From QYOJ01 sp043810345 (GTDB taxonomy: Bacteria > Bacteroidota > Bacteroidia > Bacteroidales > FEN-979): a stretch of 34,671 nucleotides of DNA. Under the pieces are notes generated by a model. It saw only the letters and a list, made by a program, of their open reading frames with translations, had not been told where the DNA came from and did not search any database. The translations under genes were made by a program, and so were the position numbers. Below, piece after piece: positions 1 to 8,452 of the stretch. How positions within the stretch are numbered: the stretch's first letter is position 1; each line of letters begins with the position of its first letter. The stretch lies in the NCBI GenBank assembly GCA_043810345.1, contig JBDROF010000007.1, forward strand, positions 1 to 34,671, read 5' to 3'.

Positions 1-2
1 AT

Positions 3-743
3 GATGGCTGGATACTGGGTTACCCCGCAGGATTTGACCGGGCATGGAATCACCTTCCATATATGGTGGACGGAAAAGAACAGGTGTATCTGGGAGCAAG
101 TTTAACGGCTGCACTCTTCTTTCTGCGCCTTTATTATCTGACCGGAGAAGAAAACTATCTGATTCATGGGAAAGACATCGGGGAAAAGCTCTGTTTGTAC
201 GGATGGGACAAGGACCGGGGCTATTGGCTAACCTCTGTGGAAAAAGAACCGCCTTACCGTCCAACTGACTCCCAATCCGTTCAGTGGTGGATACAGATCT
301 ACGGAGCGCTCCTTCAACTTCATCTTTACCATGTCACGGGCGAAGAGCACTACCTGGAAAACTTCCGTAAGAGCGAATCTTTTTACGAACGCTACTTCCG
401 GGATCATGAGTATGGAGGAGTATTTTCAGGAGTAACGCCCGACGGATCTTTTTTTGGTAAAGGGGAGAAAGCAGGTCCATGGCATACCTCTTACCACGAA
501 ATTGAACATGGATTTCTGAACTACCTCTACCTCAATCTCTATGTAAACAAGAAGCCAGTAGTACTTCATTTTCAATTAGATGGCCCTGCCACACATTTCG
601 TCTCGCCGGTAGATGATCCGAACATTAAGATCATGGGTGTGACGATAAATGGAGGCCGTTGGACCAACTTTGATCCGCTTGCACATAGCATTACGGTACC
701 TCCTGGGAAAAACCTGCACGTACAAGTCACACTTGGACCGTAA
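3..743 (+). CDS. N-acylglucosamine 2-epimerase (AGE)-like protein, 5' end outside window
   Basis: The reading frame is open from the left edge, so the true start lies upstream. The visible 246 residues are rich in aromatic alpha-hairpin segments of the (alpha/alpha)6-barrel type. The stretch with WHTSYHEIEHGFLNYLY near the end resembles the last helices of AGE-family epimerases and related cellobiose epimerases. The final 70 residues (from about KKPVVLHF) are strand-like and may be a small beta domain after the barrel. No signal peptide can be judged because the N-terminus is missing. A 25-base piece of this gene (291-315) recurs with two mismatches at 1488-1512, after the methyltransferase. 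The family call is from pattern recognition; a glycosidase-like alpha-toroid is the alternative. Confidence 0.6.
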   Translation, partial: DGWILGYPAGFDRAWNHLPYMVDGKEQVYLGASLTAALFFLRLYYLTGEENYLIHGKDIGEKLCLYGWDKDRGYWLTSVEKEPPYRPTDSQSVQWWIQIYGALLQLHLYHVTGEEHYLENFRKSESFYERYFRDHEYGGVFSGVTPDGSFFGKGEKAGPWHTSYHEIEHGFLNYLYLNLYVNKKPVVLHFQLDGPATHFVSPVDDPNIKIMGVTINGGRWTNFDPLAHSITVPPGKNLHVQVTLGP

Positions 744-847
744 TAACATTGAGTTTTTTTGTCGTAGGTTCTGATTCATTGTAATTTGAAAGAGAAACAC
801 TTCGCAATCGCCTACTTTTCATATACTCACCGTTTCAAGCAATGTTA
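744..847. repeat. Inverted repeat TAACATTG ... CAATGTTA flanking an intergenic hairpin
   Basis: TAACATTG at 744-751 is the exact reverse complement of CAATGTTA at 840-847. A GTAGG/CCTAC pair lies inside. The right arm contains the first base of the methyltransferase start codon. The layout recalls the cassette sites at the far right of the window but lacks their AACG-N4-GC signature. Confidence 0.4.
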
Positions 848-1479
848 TGAGCGAGCGTAAAAACCGACAACAACAGACACTAATTGCAAATCATTTGGAA
901 TACTGGGAGGAAATGTATCAAACAGGACAATATCTTAATCGTTGGGACTATAAGCAGGCATCACAGGAACTCGTATGTTTTATTACTACTGGACTAATTC
1001 CGATAAATGGAAACTGTCTTGACATGGGATGTGGCGCTGGCAATGAAGCGATTTTTCTTGCCCAACTTGGCTATCGCGTAACGGGTATTGACTTTAGTAC
1101 CACAGCCATAGAAATTGCAAAAGGAAGAGCAAAAATTAAAAACAGCAATGTAACATGGATAAATGGGATGGTTACTAATACGGGACTACAAAGTAATTCA
1201 ATTGACTTTATAAATGACCGAGCCTGTTTTCATCATATAATAGAAAGTGAAAGAAAGCAATATGCAAGCGAAGCGTACAGGATTTTAAAACCAGGCGGAT
1301 GTTTGCTACTAAGGGGAAGTAGAAATGGTAATACGCGAGGATTTGTTGAAGTTAATGAAGAAGTTATCGACAAATTCTTCGATAAAAACAGTTTTACAAG
1401 AGGGCATATTCTTCCTATTACTTTGATTTTTGATTCCGGAAAATTAGATTGTAATATAGTTGTACTTACAAAGAAATGA
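847..1479 (+). CDS. Class I SAM-dependent methyltransferase
   Basis: This is a 210-residue methyltransferase with a clear SAM-binding motif I (LDMGCGAGNEA, about residues 57-67), followed by an acidic end of strand beta2 (GIDFS). A motif with HHI then LKPGGCLLL near residue 150 is typical of class I enzymes. The substrate cannot be told. The start codon sits in the sequence TGTTATG at the end of an inverted repeat. The gene is visibly more AT-rich than the epimerase gene before it. It is followed by a short duplicate of that epimerase gene, so it was probably acquired. No partner gene is in the same transcription unit. Confidence 0.85.
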   Translation: MSERKNRQQQTLIANHLEYWEEMYQTGQYLNRWDYKQASQELVCFITTGLIPINGNCLDMGCGAGNEAIFLAQLGYRVTGIDFSTTAIEIAKGRAKIKNSNVTWINGMVTNTGLQSNSIDFINDRACFHHIIESERKQYASEAYRILKPGGCLLLRGSRNGNTRGFVEVNEEVIDKFFDKNSFTRGHILPITLIFDSGKLDCNIVVLTKK

Positions 1480-1487
1480 CTTTTCAG

Positions 1488-1512
1488 ATACAGATCTTCG
1501 GAGCACTCCTTC
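1488..1512 (+). repeat. Partial duplicate of the AGE-like gene (matches 291-315)
   Basis: The 25 bases match 291-315 at 23 positions. In the matching frame they encode IQIFGALL, against IQIYGALL in the upstream gene. The similarity stops soon afterwards. It looks like a scrap of a paralogous epimerase gene left behind the methyltransferase. Confidence 0.55.
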
Positions 1513-1574
1513 TGATTTGCAGCTGCGCTACATTAGCACTGTGCGAATGTAAGTATAAATTATTCCATTAGCTA

Positions 1575-2222
1575 TCAACGGTGATATTCCGCCACCCTCG
1601 CCATCATCCAGTTCTGTGCCGTGTCGCACATCTCCTGCACGGATTCAAGGTCAACACGTTGACCTTCTTCTGTTTGTACACGGGGGTAAATAGGTTCTCC
1701 GATGACAGAGGTGATGGAAAGGATGTTTTTTGATCTCACTTTGCCGAAAATCTTTCTGGGCTTAAACAAGTGGACGATTTTACCCTGCTTGACAGCACCC
1801 ACAACCGGATGAATGATTCTTCTGAGTCCGATCGAGCCATCGGGGATAGGAAACCCTCTAAGGATGCGGAACATTTTCCTGAAATAAGGCGCTTCAAAAT
1901 TCCGTTGTACGGAAGCATACCATGGCCTTCGGGGAAGTGCTGACAACCCCGTAAGCACAGTATCAAAAATATGGCAGTGGTTAGCAACCGTAATGAAACC
2001 CTGTTTCTTTAGCGGAAGTAGATTTTTTCGACCCAACACTTTGTGTCTGTTAACAATCTTAAAAAATCCAATTCCCAGAACAAGATGAAAAGCCATGTAG
2101 GCGATGTGGGAGAAAAAAAGGTAGGTGAAGTTGGTCTTTATGAAGGTGTACTCAGAAGTTATGGTCATGGGATAGACCGACTCCATCGGAACCTGTTGTT
2201 CACGTACCTGGCTTGATTTCAT
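1575..2222 (-). CDS. PlsC-like 1-acyl-glycerol-3-phosphate acyltransferase
   Basis: The protein has 215 residues. The acyltransferase HX4D motif is at residues 82-87 (NHCHIFD), and a second block FPIPDGS follows about 40 residues later, matching the glycerol-contacting region of the PlsC family. A hydrophobic stretch at about residues 33-55 could anchor it to the inner membrane. The family moves an acyl chain onto lysophosphatidate or similar acceptors in phospholipid or lipid A-like synthesis. Its ATG overlaps the TGA of the upstream glycosyltransferase (ATGA), so the two are translationally coupled. It is somewhat short for the family. The exact acceptor is unknown. Confidence 0.8.
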   Translation of the reverse strand: MKSSQVREQQVPMESVYPMTITSEYTFIKTNFTYLFFSHIAYMAFHLVLGIGFFKIVNRHKVLGRKNLLPLKKQGFITVANHCHIFDTVLTGLSALPRRPWYASVQRNFEAPYFRKMFRILRGFPIPDGSIGLRRIIHPVVGAVKQGKIVHLFKPRKIFGKVRSKNILSITSVIGEPIYPRVQTEEGQRVDLESVQEMCDTAQNWMMARVAEYHR

Positions 2223-3415
2223 GACCGGCTGGCTTTTTTGATTGAAACGGCCTTCCTGACAGATATAGCGGGAATCCGCTTTACAGCAGGAGGTGTAACT
2301 ACATTCCTGATGAAGGTTTCATAATCGTCCACAGCTTTATCGAAGCGATATTGTGCTGCTTCATCGAGTACCTTTTTCTTCATGTCAGCACTGCGTAATT
2401 CATCCCGGTGTTCATACCAGTAGTCAAGTCTTCCTGCCAAGTGATCGGGATCATCCGAAGTGAATAAAAACCGGTCATCGAGGGCAAACTGGGGAGCAGC
2501 AGAGTAGTCTGAATCACTGACCAGGCAGGGAAGTCCACAACCGATGGCCTCCAGGCAGGAGAGACTCTCAAGTTCAACGATTGAACCGTGCACGAAGAGG
2601 TCGGCCGTATTCAGATACCTGAGTTTGTCTTCAAAACTAATGTATTCAATGATTGGTTCTACAGGTAACTCTTTCCCCTTGGCTTTAAGTTCGTCTGTCC
2701 GCTCCCCTCGTCCGGCAAGGATGAGTTGAATGTTGGCTGCATACTTTGAGCGTTTGACCCCTTCCATGAGTAGCAACTGCCTTTTTTCGTACGCATGACG
2801 CCCGATATTTAATAACACCAGTTTGTCACCGAACCATTCCGGCCTCTCATATTCGCCCGGAGTGTATTCCATCGGGATGCCGTTGGAAATTGGAAATATG
2901 TCGGCATTGATCTCTTTTGATTCGAGAAGTTCGGCAGCAAATGTAGAAGGGCAGGTTATGGTGTCAACCCGGGTAAACCGAAAAAACTTGAAAAAGAACC
3001 ATAAATCCGCTCCAGGAGTTTACTCGTTTTACCCATTGCCGCCATAACGTTTTGTGGCTGCACATGGAAGGCGCCAACAACAGGCTTGCCCAACCGTTTT
3101 GCAGTTTTTACCGCACCCCTGGCCATCAGGAAAGGAAACTGAATCTGAACGATATCGGCATCTTTCATCGCCTTTTCATAGACTTTTTTATCGTTTCGGC
3201 CAAAAAGGAATTTCATATTTTCCAGTGATGCCTCATTACCGGGCAGCACAAACCCGGCAACCTGGTAGAAGTCCGGATCGGATGGATCTTCATGAATGGC
3301 CGTGACAATCGAAACTTTATGTCCACGCTTCCGAAGTTCCTTTACCAGCCGTTTCGTTGCAACGGTGCCTCCGTTGCCCTCATTAATAGGAATCAATAAC
3401 AAAAGTAATGTTCAT
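2219..3415 (-). pseudogene. GT4-family glycosyltransferase with two frameshifts
   Basis: Three frame segments make up one GT4 glycosyltransferase. The natural start is ATG at 3415 (MNITFVIDSY), but it meets a TAA after ten codons because of an apparent extra T near 3384-3387. The family-like N-terminal domain then continues in the next frame (NEGNGGTVATKR to KLLERIY, down to about 3003). An apparent missing base near 3000-3003 moves the frame again, into WFFFKFF, DTITCPSTFAAELL and the C-terminal domain. That domain carries the donor-sugar E-x7-E region (SLSCLEAIGCGLP). Start and final stop are in frame (399 codons), so the two indels compensate in length only. It overlaps the acyltransferase start. 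This is either real inactivation or two indel errors; the second site is next to T-runs. Confidence 0.75.
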
Positions 3416-3716
3416 GGCGTTTATGTTTTGGTTAATTGGCGTTATCATAAAAAGCATTACAAACTATTGAGAGCTTTGATTGCTTTGTCTGAACACATCT
3501 TAAGTAAACATTTATTCATCGTTACCCAGACAATTCCCGATTTCTTCAAACCTGTTTTATTCCTTAATCCGTTTCAAAGGTAGAAGATTATATCAGCCGA
3601 TATTCATAAATTATTTGATATATTTGGATTTCTTAAATAAGACCCAAACCAATTTTTTCATAGAATCCTTCCGTTTTCAGAAAATAATCGGTATCTTGCA
3701 AATAAACCACCACAAG
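3416..3716. other. Intergenic region with divergent promoter candidates
   Basis: No gene is seen. On the minus strand TACCTTTG (3582-3575) fits the Bacteroidota -7 element and could serve the glycosyltransferase-acyltransferase pair, though it is about 160 bases from the start codon. On the plus strand TATATTTG (3619-3626) could serve the small gene that follows. Confidence 0.4.
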
Positions 3717-3914
3717 ATGAAGGGCGATAGATTTGACAACAGGCGCGATCTAATGAATTACCAGAAAGTTATTCCCAAAGAAAAGCAAGAGAATGGGTCA
3801 ATAAAAGATAAATTCCCCGTTGTTCTGGATGACGGAAGGACAACCATATTTATCTCAGATAAAAAGAAGGCACGGGAGGTCATCGAGAGGTATAAAAACA
3901 GGTTGAACCATTAG
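3717..3914 (+). CDS. Small hypothetical protein (about 65 residues)
   Basis: The frame is open from 3615, but the sensible start is ATG 3717. The product then begins MKGDRFDNRRDLMNY; ATG 3753 is an alternative. It is highly charged and ends in a basic helix (KKAREVIERYKNRLNH). The middle (FPVVLDDGRTTIFISDKKKA) looks like a short strand-turn-helix. I do not recognise a family. A TATATTTG promoter-like element lies about 90 bases upstream. It stands alone between two minus-strand units. Confidence 0.5.
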   Translation: MKGDRFDNRRDLMNYQKVIPKEKQENGSIKDKFPVVLDDGRTTIFISDKKKAREVIERYKNRLNH

Positions 3915-4020
3915 ATTCTCCTAAAGCGAGGTTGTACATTCTTCCTTCAGGTTTGAAATTTCCATTAAAATGATACCAGTCGTTCCTATCGAGGTTTTGA
4001 ACAGATGGAAAATGGCGTCA

Positions 4021-5145
4021 TTAATGACATGTACAATACCCTTTTTTCTTGTAAATTAATCTAGTAATATGGTAGACTATTAGCCCAGCTAAGAAACCGA
4101 ATGCCATATTAGTAACCAATGAAACGATAATTGTCACGGCCATTGGTATTAAATCCTTATTTAACCGAATATCCTTGGCGAACTTAGTAAGTTCCAATCC
4201 AACCAGAAACATCATGGCGCCGATAATGGCTGTGGGAAAAGCTGAAAATAGTCCGACAATGGAAGTGGACAAGAGCAACCCCATGGAGATTTCAATTAAT
4301 CCCTCAATAATATTTGTACCACCTGTCCGTGCTCCGAAGTAATATTGCCCAGCCAAGCCCCCAGCGCCATGACACATTGGCATTCCACCAAAAAAAGGAA
4401 CAATCAAATTCATTATCCCTTGATTCCAAGAGAGTTTACTTACACTTACAGGTTTCTCCGGCCAGTATGTCTTAATTAAGGAAGAAGTGGCAATGGTTGC
4501 GTTCGTTACCGTTAATGGAACCTGAACAAAACCTGCAATAAGCAGTGTCTGCCAAACTTCCTCAATACGAAATCCTGTAAGAGTCGGAAAACTAAAGACA
4601 GGGAGAATGATTTGTTGGAATTGCCCTTTGATAAGAATAATTATTACACCAAGAGCAAGGAGCACAATTGCGGCAGGAGCATAGCGATAATTTCGAAGTA
4701 TCAACACTATAAGAATAGAGATAATGCCGAGAAACCACCAAGAAGAGATCATTTTGTAAGCCTCAATAGCAATGAGTATTCCGAGTGTGACCTGAATCCC
4801 ACGGATAACAGAATTGGGTGTCACTCTTGCAATCCAACCTATGCTACCTGTCGCAGCTAACAATATCCAGATTATACCCATTGCGAATCCAGATGCATAG
4901 ATCATTGATGGAGACCAATGCTGAGCAATAGCAACTATAGCAAGTACCTTCATCGGTTCTATAGGCATAGGGAGGCGGTAAACAAGACCAGTAACGATGT
5001 TTGCCAGACCCATCATGACAAGAAATCCCACCGGATTAAGACCACAAATGACTATATATCCGATTGCCAGCGGAAAAAGTGTTCCGAAGTCTCCCATGGA
5101 TCCTGAAAGTTCTCTTAAATTGAATTCAAAAGACCCGATCTTCAT
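4021..5145 (-). CDS. MOT1-type sulfate/molybdate transporter
   Basis: This is a 374-residue polytopic membrane protein with about ten hydrophobic segments. It belongs to the SulP-related MFS_MOT1 group (putative sulfate or molybdate permeases). The signature regions are ELSGSMGDFGTLFPLA (about residues 12-27) and PMPIEPMKVLA (59-69), which resembles the family's P-x-Q-P-M-K segment with Glu in place of Gln. GVTLGILIAIE-like and AFPTAIIGAMM segments complete the two repeats. It lacks the STAS domain of full SulP proteins, as expected for MOT1. It acts in the inner membrane on oxyanions; whether sulfate or molybdate is not decided. No molybdenum cofactor gene is nearby. Confidence 0.8.
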   Translation of the reverse strand: MKIGSFEFNLRELSGSMGDFGTLFPLAIGYIVICGLNPVGFLVMMGLANIVTGLVYRLPMPIEPMKVLAIVAIAQHWSPSMIYASGFAMGIIWILLAATGSIGWIARVTPNSVIRGIQVTLGILIAIEAYKMISSWWFLGIISILIVLILRNYRYAPAAIVLLALGVIIILIKGQFQQIILPVFSFPTLTGFRIEEVWQTLLIAGFVQVPLTVTNATIATSSLIKTYWPEKPVSVSKLSWNQGIMNLIVPFFGGMPMCHGAGGLAGQYYFGARTGGTNIIEGLIEISMGLLLSTSIVGLFSAFPTAIIGAMMFLVGLELTKFAKDIRLNKDLIPMAVTIIVSLVTNMAFGFLAGLIVYHITRLIYKKKGYCTCH

Positions 5146-5569
5146 TTTGTTTTATTTCCTTTAGAAATCAAGCTATCGTATCCTCATAACAGTCCACAGG
5201 TAAATCAAGTAGTGATATGCGAGTTCGTCACTGCCAAAGATATGGAGTTTTGGTAGAAAGTCTGAAATCCTTATCATTACAGGTAGGAATAGCATGATTG
5301 ATTTGGCTTCGTTCGCGTGAGCGTTGGTTTGAACTGGCGACTCTAAGCTCCCCAAAAGGTATACACGGCCAAGAACCTCGTTTCCAAATGAAAGCCCCTC
5401 CTGCCCTGCCGGTTTCTAAGTGTTAATTTTTTCGAAAGATTTTGTGATTTCCTGTCTTAGTGAAAACGAAAGTATAGATGATTATTTATGGTTTCGTTTG
5501 TACCCTATTTGTACCTCGTATTCATAAATCCCTGATCTTAAGCACGAGTTACTTTTTGCATCGGAAAGT
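5146..5569. other. Intergenic region without a supported gene
   Basis: Apart from the terminator next to the cold-shock gene, this stretch holds only a 60-codon minus-strand frame (5173-5355) with no recognisable features. A GGTTTGAAC string near 5327 looks like a tRNA T-loop, but its flanks do not pair. Nothing else can be supported. Confidence 0.5.
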
Positions 5570-5597
5570 AAAAAAAAAGTCCCGCCAATGACGGGAC
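5570..5597 (-). terminator. Rho-independent terminator of the cold-shock gene
   Basis: On the minus strand, GTCCCG and CGGGAC form a 6-base stem with a 7-base loop (5579-5597), followed directly by nine T residues (5578-5570). It lies about 30 bases after the cold-shock stop codon. Confidence 0.85.
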
Positions 5598-5629
5598 CTG
5601 AAAATATTAAATGATAATAAGGTTATAAA

Positions 5630-5821
5630 CTATGCTAGTTTAACATTTACCGCATTTAATCCTTTTCTGCCTTCTTCCAAATCAAACGTTACTTCGTCAT
5701 TTTCCCTGATACTTTCAATTAGTCCATTTGAATGCACAAAATACTCTTTTGGTGAATTGTTGTCTTTAATAAAACCGAATCCTTTCGACTCATTAAAAAA
5801 TTTAACTGTTCCTTTGTTCAT
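5630..5821 (-). CDS. Cold-shock domain protein (CspA family)
   Basis: The protein is a single 63-residue cold-shock domain, the normal size for the family. RNP1 is at residues 13-18 (KGFGFI) and RNP2 at 26-30 (EYFVH). It begins MNKGTVKFFN, the usual first strand. Such proteins bind single-stranded RNA and DNA in the cytoplasm and act as RNA chaperones. The gene is monocistronic: a TACCTTTG promoter element lies 23 bases before the start and a strong terminator follows. Confidence 0.95.
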   Translation of the reverse strand: MNKGTVKFFNESKGFGFIKDNNSPKEYFVHSNGLIESIRENDEVTFDLEEGRKGLNAVNVKLA

Positions 5822-5843
5822 GATATGAATTTAAATTATGGCA

Positions 5844-5851
5844 CAAAGGTA
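5844..5851 (-). promoter_or_regulatory. -7 element TACCTTTG of the cold-shock gene
   Basis: The octamer is an exact fit to the Bacteroidota -7 consensus TAnnTTTG. It lies 23 bases upstream of the ATG. No clear -33 TTTG is seen. Confidence 0.65.
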
Positions 5852-6024
5852 CACTTAATTATCCAGATATTATTTTTTATTATATCGATGAAGCGGAGGG
5901 ATAAAGGGAGCCCGTTTGCCCGCTGAAAAATAGTGGTGCCATGGTGCCATGGTGATGTGGTGGCCAGGCAACCATCCCGTGTCGGGCGTGTCTATATTTT
6001 TAGTATCCTTGTAAAAAAATACAG

Positions 6025-7581
6025 ATGAAAATATATGCACTTCTGCTTGGACTGTTTATCTCTGTCACAGGATTCGGTCAGCAATTAATTCTTCAAAGCT
6101 ATACCAACACCCACGAAATCGAAACGCTGTATGCAGCGGGATCGGTTTCTATTCACCACATAGGTGTTGATTTTATCATTGCGACGGCCTCAAATGAGAT
6201 ACCAGCCGGTGCACTCATCCTGAAACACGATCCATGGAGCTCCGAAGCCCGTTATTTTCTGGTGTGGCTTCCGGAAGATAACTCCCAGGAGGCGTTGAAC
6301 CAGCTGACAGATCAGTATAATCTACTCTACTCAGATGCCAGCAAAGCGATTGTGGAAGTACCCTTCATTTCACAATCGGGACCAAAACCCTTTCTACATG
6401 GTGGTGTTGTCAAGATCTCCCCGGCAAGCTCCTGGAAACCGGAAGCTGTTGAAGACTCCAGGTATGTGATCGATACTTTTCCAATCATCAATGATCTGAT
6501 CGCATTGGTTGATACCGGAGAGTTCATGCCTGCTATCCGTCACCTGGAAGAGTATGGCACACGGTATTGCCAGTCGCCCCAGGCGTTTGAAGCTCAGGAT
6601 TGGATCAAAGCGAAATTTGAGGAGTACCCCAACCTGGAGGTCGAGTTGCAGGATTTCCCTTATTGGGGAGGATCCTCCAGTGATAATGTCATTGCCACGT
6701 TACATGGAACAGTCAACCCGGATGAATACATCGTTGTTGGAGCACATTACGACTCATTCTCATGGGACGCTACTGCGCCGGGTGCCGACGACAACGCCTC
6801 AGGTACAGCCGCAGTCCTTGAACTTGCCCGGATCCTGAGTCAGTATGAATTCGACAGAAGTATCGTCTTCTGCACCTTTTCAGCTGAAGAGGAGGGGTTG
6901 ATCGGAAGCGAATACTATGCTTCCAAAGCCCAGGCAAACGGGATGGATATCCTGGGCTATTTCAATTTTGATATGATTGGATACCGGCATGCAAACGATC
7001 CCATCCACACCGATATGATTGCCCCGCCTTCTGCCCTTGAACTGGTCGATTTTTACAAAGGCGTGGTTGCTATTTACCTGCCTGATTTCGAGGTGTATGA
7101 TGCACAGCTTTCCGGCGGCGACAGCGATCATACTTCTTTCAACAACAACGGATACATGGGTATTTTCCCATTTGAGGATGTCCCTTATTACAGCCCGTAT
7201 ATCCATACCAGCCAGGACCTGATTGGCCCCAGTGTCAACAGCCCCGAGATGGCAAAAACCTTTATTCAGGGAAACCTGGCCTCCGTTGTTTCCCTCTCTG
7301 TCCCATACGATCCGGTAAGTGTAGACGATCAGAAAAGAGATGTCGCAGCACTGAAACTTTACCCAAATCCGACCACTTCGACCGTCACATTGCGGTCCAT
7401 GGTGAAAAGCCCCCTGCTCATCACCATCTATTCTGGATTGGGGAAACCCGTGCTCAAAAGAACGGTAACCGGACAACTTACACTGGATGTCTCATCGTTA
7501 TCTTCCGGTGTATATATGGTACAGGTATCTTCTGAAAGAGACACCGAATTTCACCGGCTGATCATTGGCCCCTCCCGTTAA
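6025..7581 (+). CDS. Secreted M28 family zinc aminopeptidase with T9SS tail
   Basis: The protein has 518 residues with a Sec signal peptide (residues 1-18, ending GFGQ). After a poorly conserved N-terminal region, the M28 peptidase domain spans about 180-425. All expected metal ligands are visible: His241 (AHYDS), Asp255 (GADDNASG), Glu288/289 (SAEEEG, catalytic base plus ligand), Asp316 (NFDMIGY) and His394 (YIHTSQD). From about residue 437 comes a T9SS type A sorting domain (LYPNPT ... SGVYMVQV). The protein is therefore predicted to cross the inner membrane by Sec and the outer membrane by T9SS, then release amino acids from peptides outside the cell. A near-match promoter element (TATCCTTG, 6004-6011) precedes it. 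Confidence 0.92.
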   Translation: MKIYALLLGLFISVTGFGQQLILQSYTNTHEIETLYAAGSVSIHHIGVDFIIATASNEIPAGALILKHDPWSSEARYFLVWLPEDNSQEALNQLTDQYNLLYSDASKAIVEVPFISQSGPKPFLHGGVVKISPASSWKPEAVEDSRYVIDTFPIINDLIALVDTGEFMPAIRHLEEYGTRYCQSPQAFEAQDWIKAKFEEYPNLEVELQDFPYWGGSSSDNVIATLHGTVNPDEYIVVGAHYDSFSWDATAPGADDNASGTAAVLELARILSQYEFDRSIVFCTFSAEEEGLIGSEYYASKAQANGMDILGYFNFDMIGYRHANDPIHTDMIAPPSALELVDFYKGVVAIYLPDFEVYDAQLSGGDSDHTSFNNNGYMGIFPFEDVPYYSPYIHTSQDLIGPSVNSPEMAKTFIQGNLASVVSLSVPYDPVSVDDQKRDVAALKLYPNPTTSTVTLRSMVKSPLLITIYSGLGKPVLKRTVTGQLTLDVSSLSSGVYMVQVSSERDTEFHRLIIGPSR

Positions 7582-7599
7582 GAATCCTGGTTAAGGGAG
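7572..7599. terminator. Possible bidirectional terminator between convergent peptidase genes
   Basis: CTCCCgTTAA (7572-7581) pairs with TTAAGGGAG (7591-7599) across a 9-base loop and covers both stop codons. There is no strong T-run on either side, so the call is tentative. Confidence 0.4.
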
Positions 7600-8400
7600 A
7601 ATACTCTTAAAGTCTCCATACCTGGCTTCGAAAAGTTCACCATGCACCCCACCTAACGCAATGAACTCTTCATCTATTCTCTCCAGCCTGTCTTCAGGAG
7701 AGGGATGTGTACTTAAAAAAACCGGAGGATGAGGCTGGTTCTGCATCATCACAAAGAAATCGCGCAGGCTTGCAGCATCGTATTCGGAGGGATAGAGATA
7801 ACGTACTGCATATTTATCCGCCACATACTCATTGCTGCGGCTGTATGCCAGTAAACCCAGGTTCCCGGCCAGAGCTGCCGCGATTTGAGCCAGTTCATTG
7901 GTATTATTACCGAGAAGCAACTGGAACAACAGATCCAGTCCAAATATGATGGTTAGCTGGTCGGTGGTATGACGACGGTCGGCATGTACCATCTCATGAG
8001 CCATCACACCAGCGAACTCAGCTTCGTTGTCGAGAAGTTTAATCAAACCTGTATAGAAATACATATATCCTCCAGGTGCACAAAAGGCGTTGATCACCGT
8101 ATCGTTGTGGATGATGGCACAACGCCAGGCAAAGGTCCCTTTGTGATTCATCTCTGTGGCATACTCAAGAATGGTATTTCTTATTCTGTATAAATGGGCG
8201 TAAGCGGTCGCATTCTGAGCTGAATCAAGCACTTTATACTCTTGCGAATTGGACCGGATCTCCATATCAACCTGTCGACCCAGAGCGATATCATCGGATA
8301 CAGAGAAAAGATTGATATTATCGCTCTTTGAACAGCCGGTAGTCACAACGATTGCCGGAATTCCAAAAATAAACCAGTAATACCTAATTGACGCTTTCAT
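7591..8400 (-). CDS. M48 family metallopeptidase, lipoprotein
   Basis: The start chosen is ATG 8400 (MKASIRYYW), which gives a lipoprotein signal with Cys23 as acylation site (VTTGCS). The frame upstream of this ATG is the decayed pdxH and does not belong to the gene. The 269-residue product has the zinc motif HEMVH at 135-139 and a downstream third-ligand region (SRSNEYVADKYA), as in M48B/LoiP-BepA-like peptidases. It should sit in the periplasm, anchored to a membrane, and take part in envelope protein quality control. A TAATTTTG promoter element lies 20 bases upstream. It converges on the M28 gene. Confidence 0.9.
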   Translation of the reverse strand: MKASIRYYWFIFGIPAIVVTTGCSKSDNINLFSVSDDIALGRQVDMEIRSNSQEYKVLDSAQNATAYAHLYRIRNTILEYATEMNHKGTFAWRCAIIHNDTVINAFCAPGGYMYFYTGLIKLLDNEAEFAGVMAHEMVHADRRHTTDQLTIIFGLDLLFQLLLGNNTNELAQIAAALAGNLGLLAYSRSNEYVADKYAVRYLYPSEYDAASLRDFFVMMQNQPHPPVFLSTHPSPEDRLERIDEEFIALGGVHGELFEARYGDFKSILP

Positions 8401-8420
8401 ATATATAAATTTTAATACCA

Positions 8421-8428
8421 CAAAATTA
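8421..8428 (-). promoter_or_regulatory. -7 element TAATTTTG of the M48 peptidase gene
   Basis: Exact TAnnTTTG match 20 bases before the ATG at 8400. It lies just downstream of the pdxH relic stop codon, and it supports ATG 8400 over the longer frame. Confidence 0.6.
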
Positions 8429-8452
8429 CCCTTTCTAAAGATGCTTTGCAAC

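Noticed and set aside
5315..5345. tRNA-like GGTTTGAAC string
   Set aside because: The flanking bases do not form a T-stem, and no acceptor or anticodon arm can be drawn.
5173..5355. 60-codon minus-strand frame
   Set aside because: No recognisable domain, no promoter element, and composition like non-coding DNA. It overlaps the T-loop-like string and looks accidental.
6880..7476. 198-codon minus-strand frame
   Set aside because: It is the antisense shadow of the M28 peptidase gene, which has full active-site motifs and a signal peptide.
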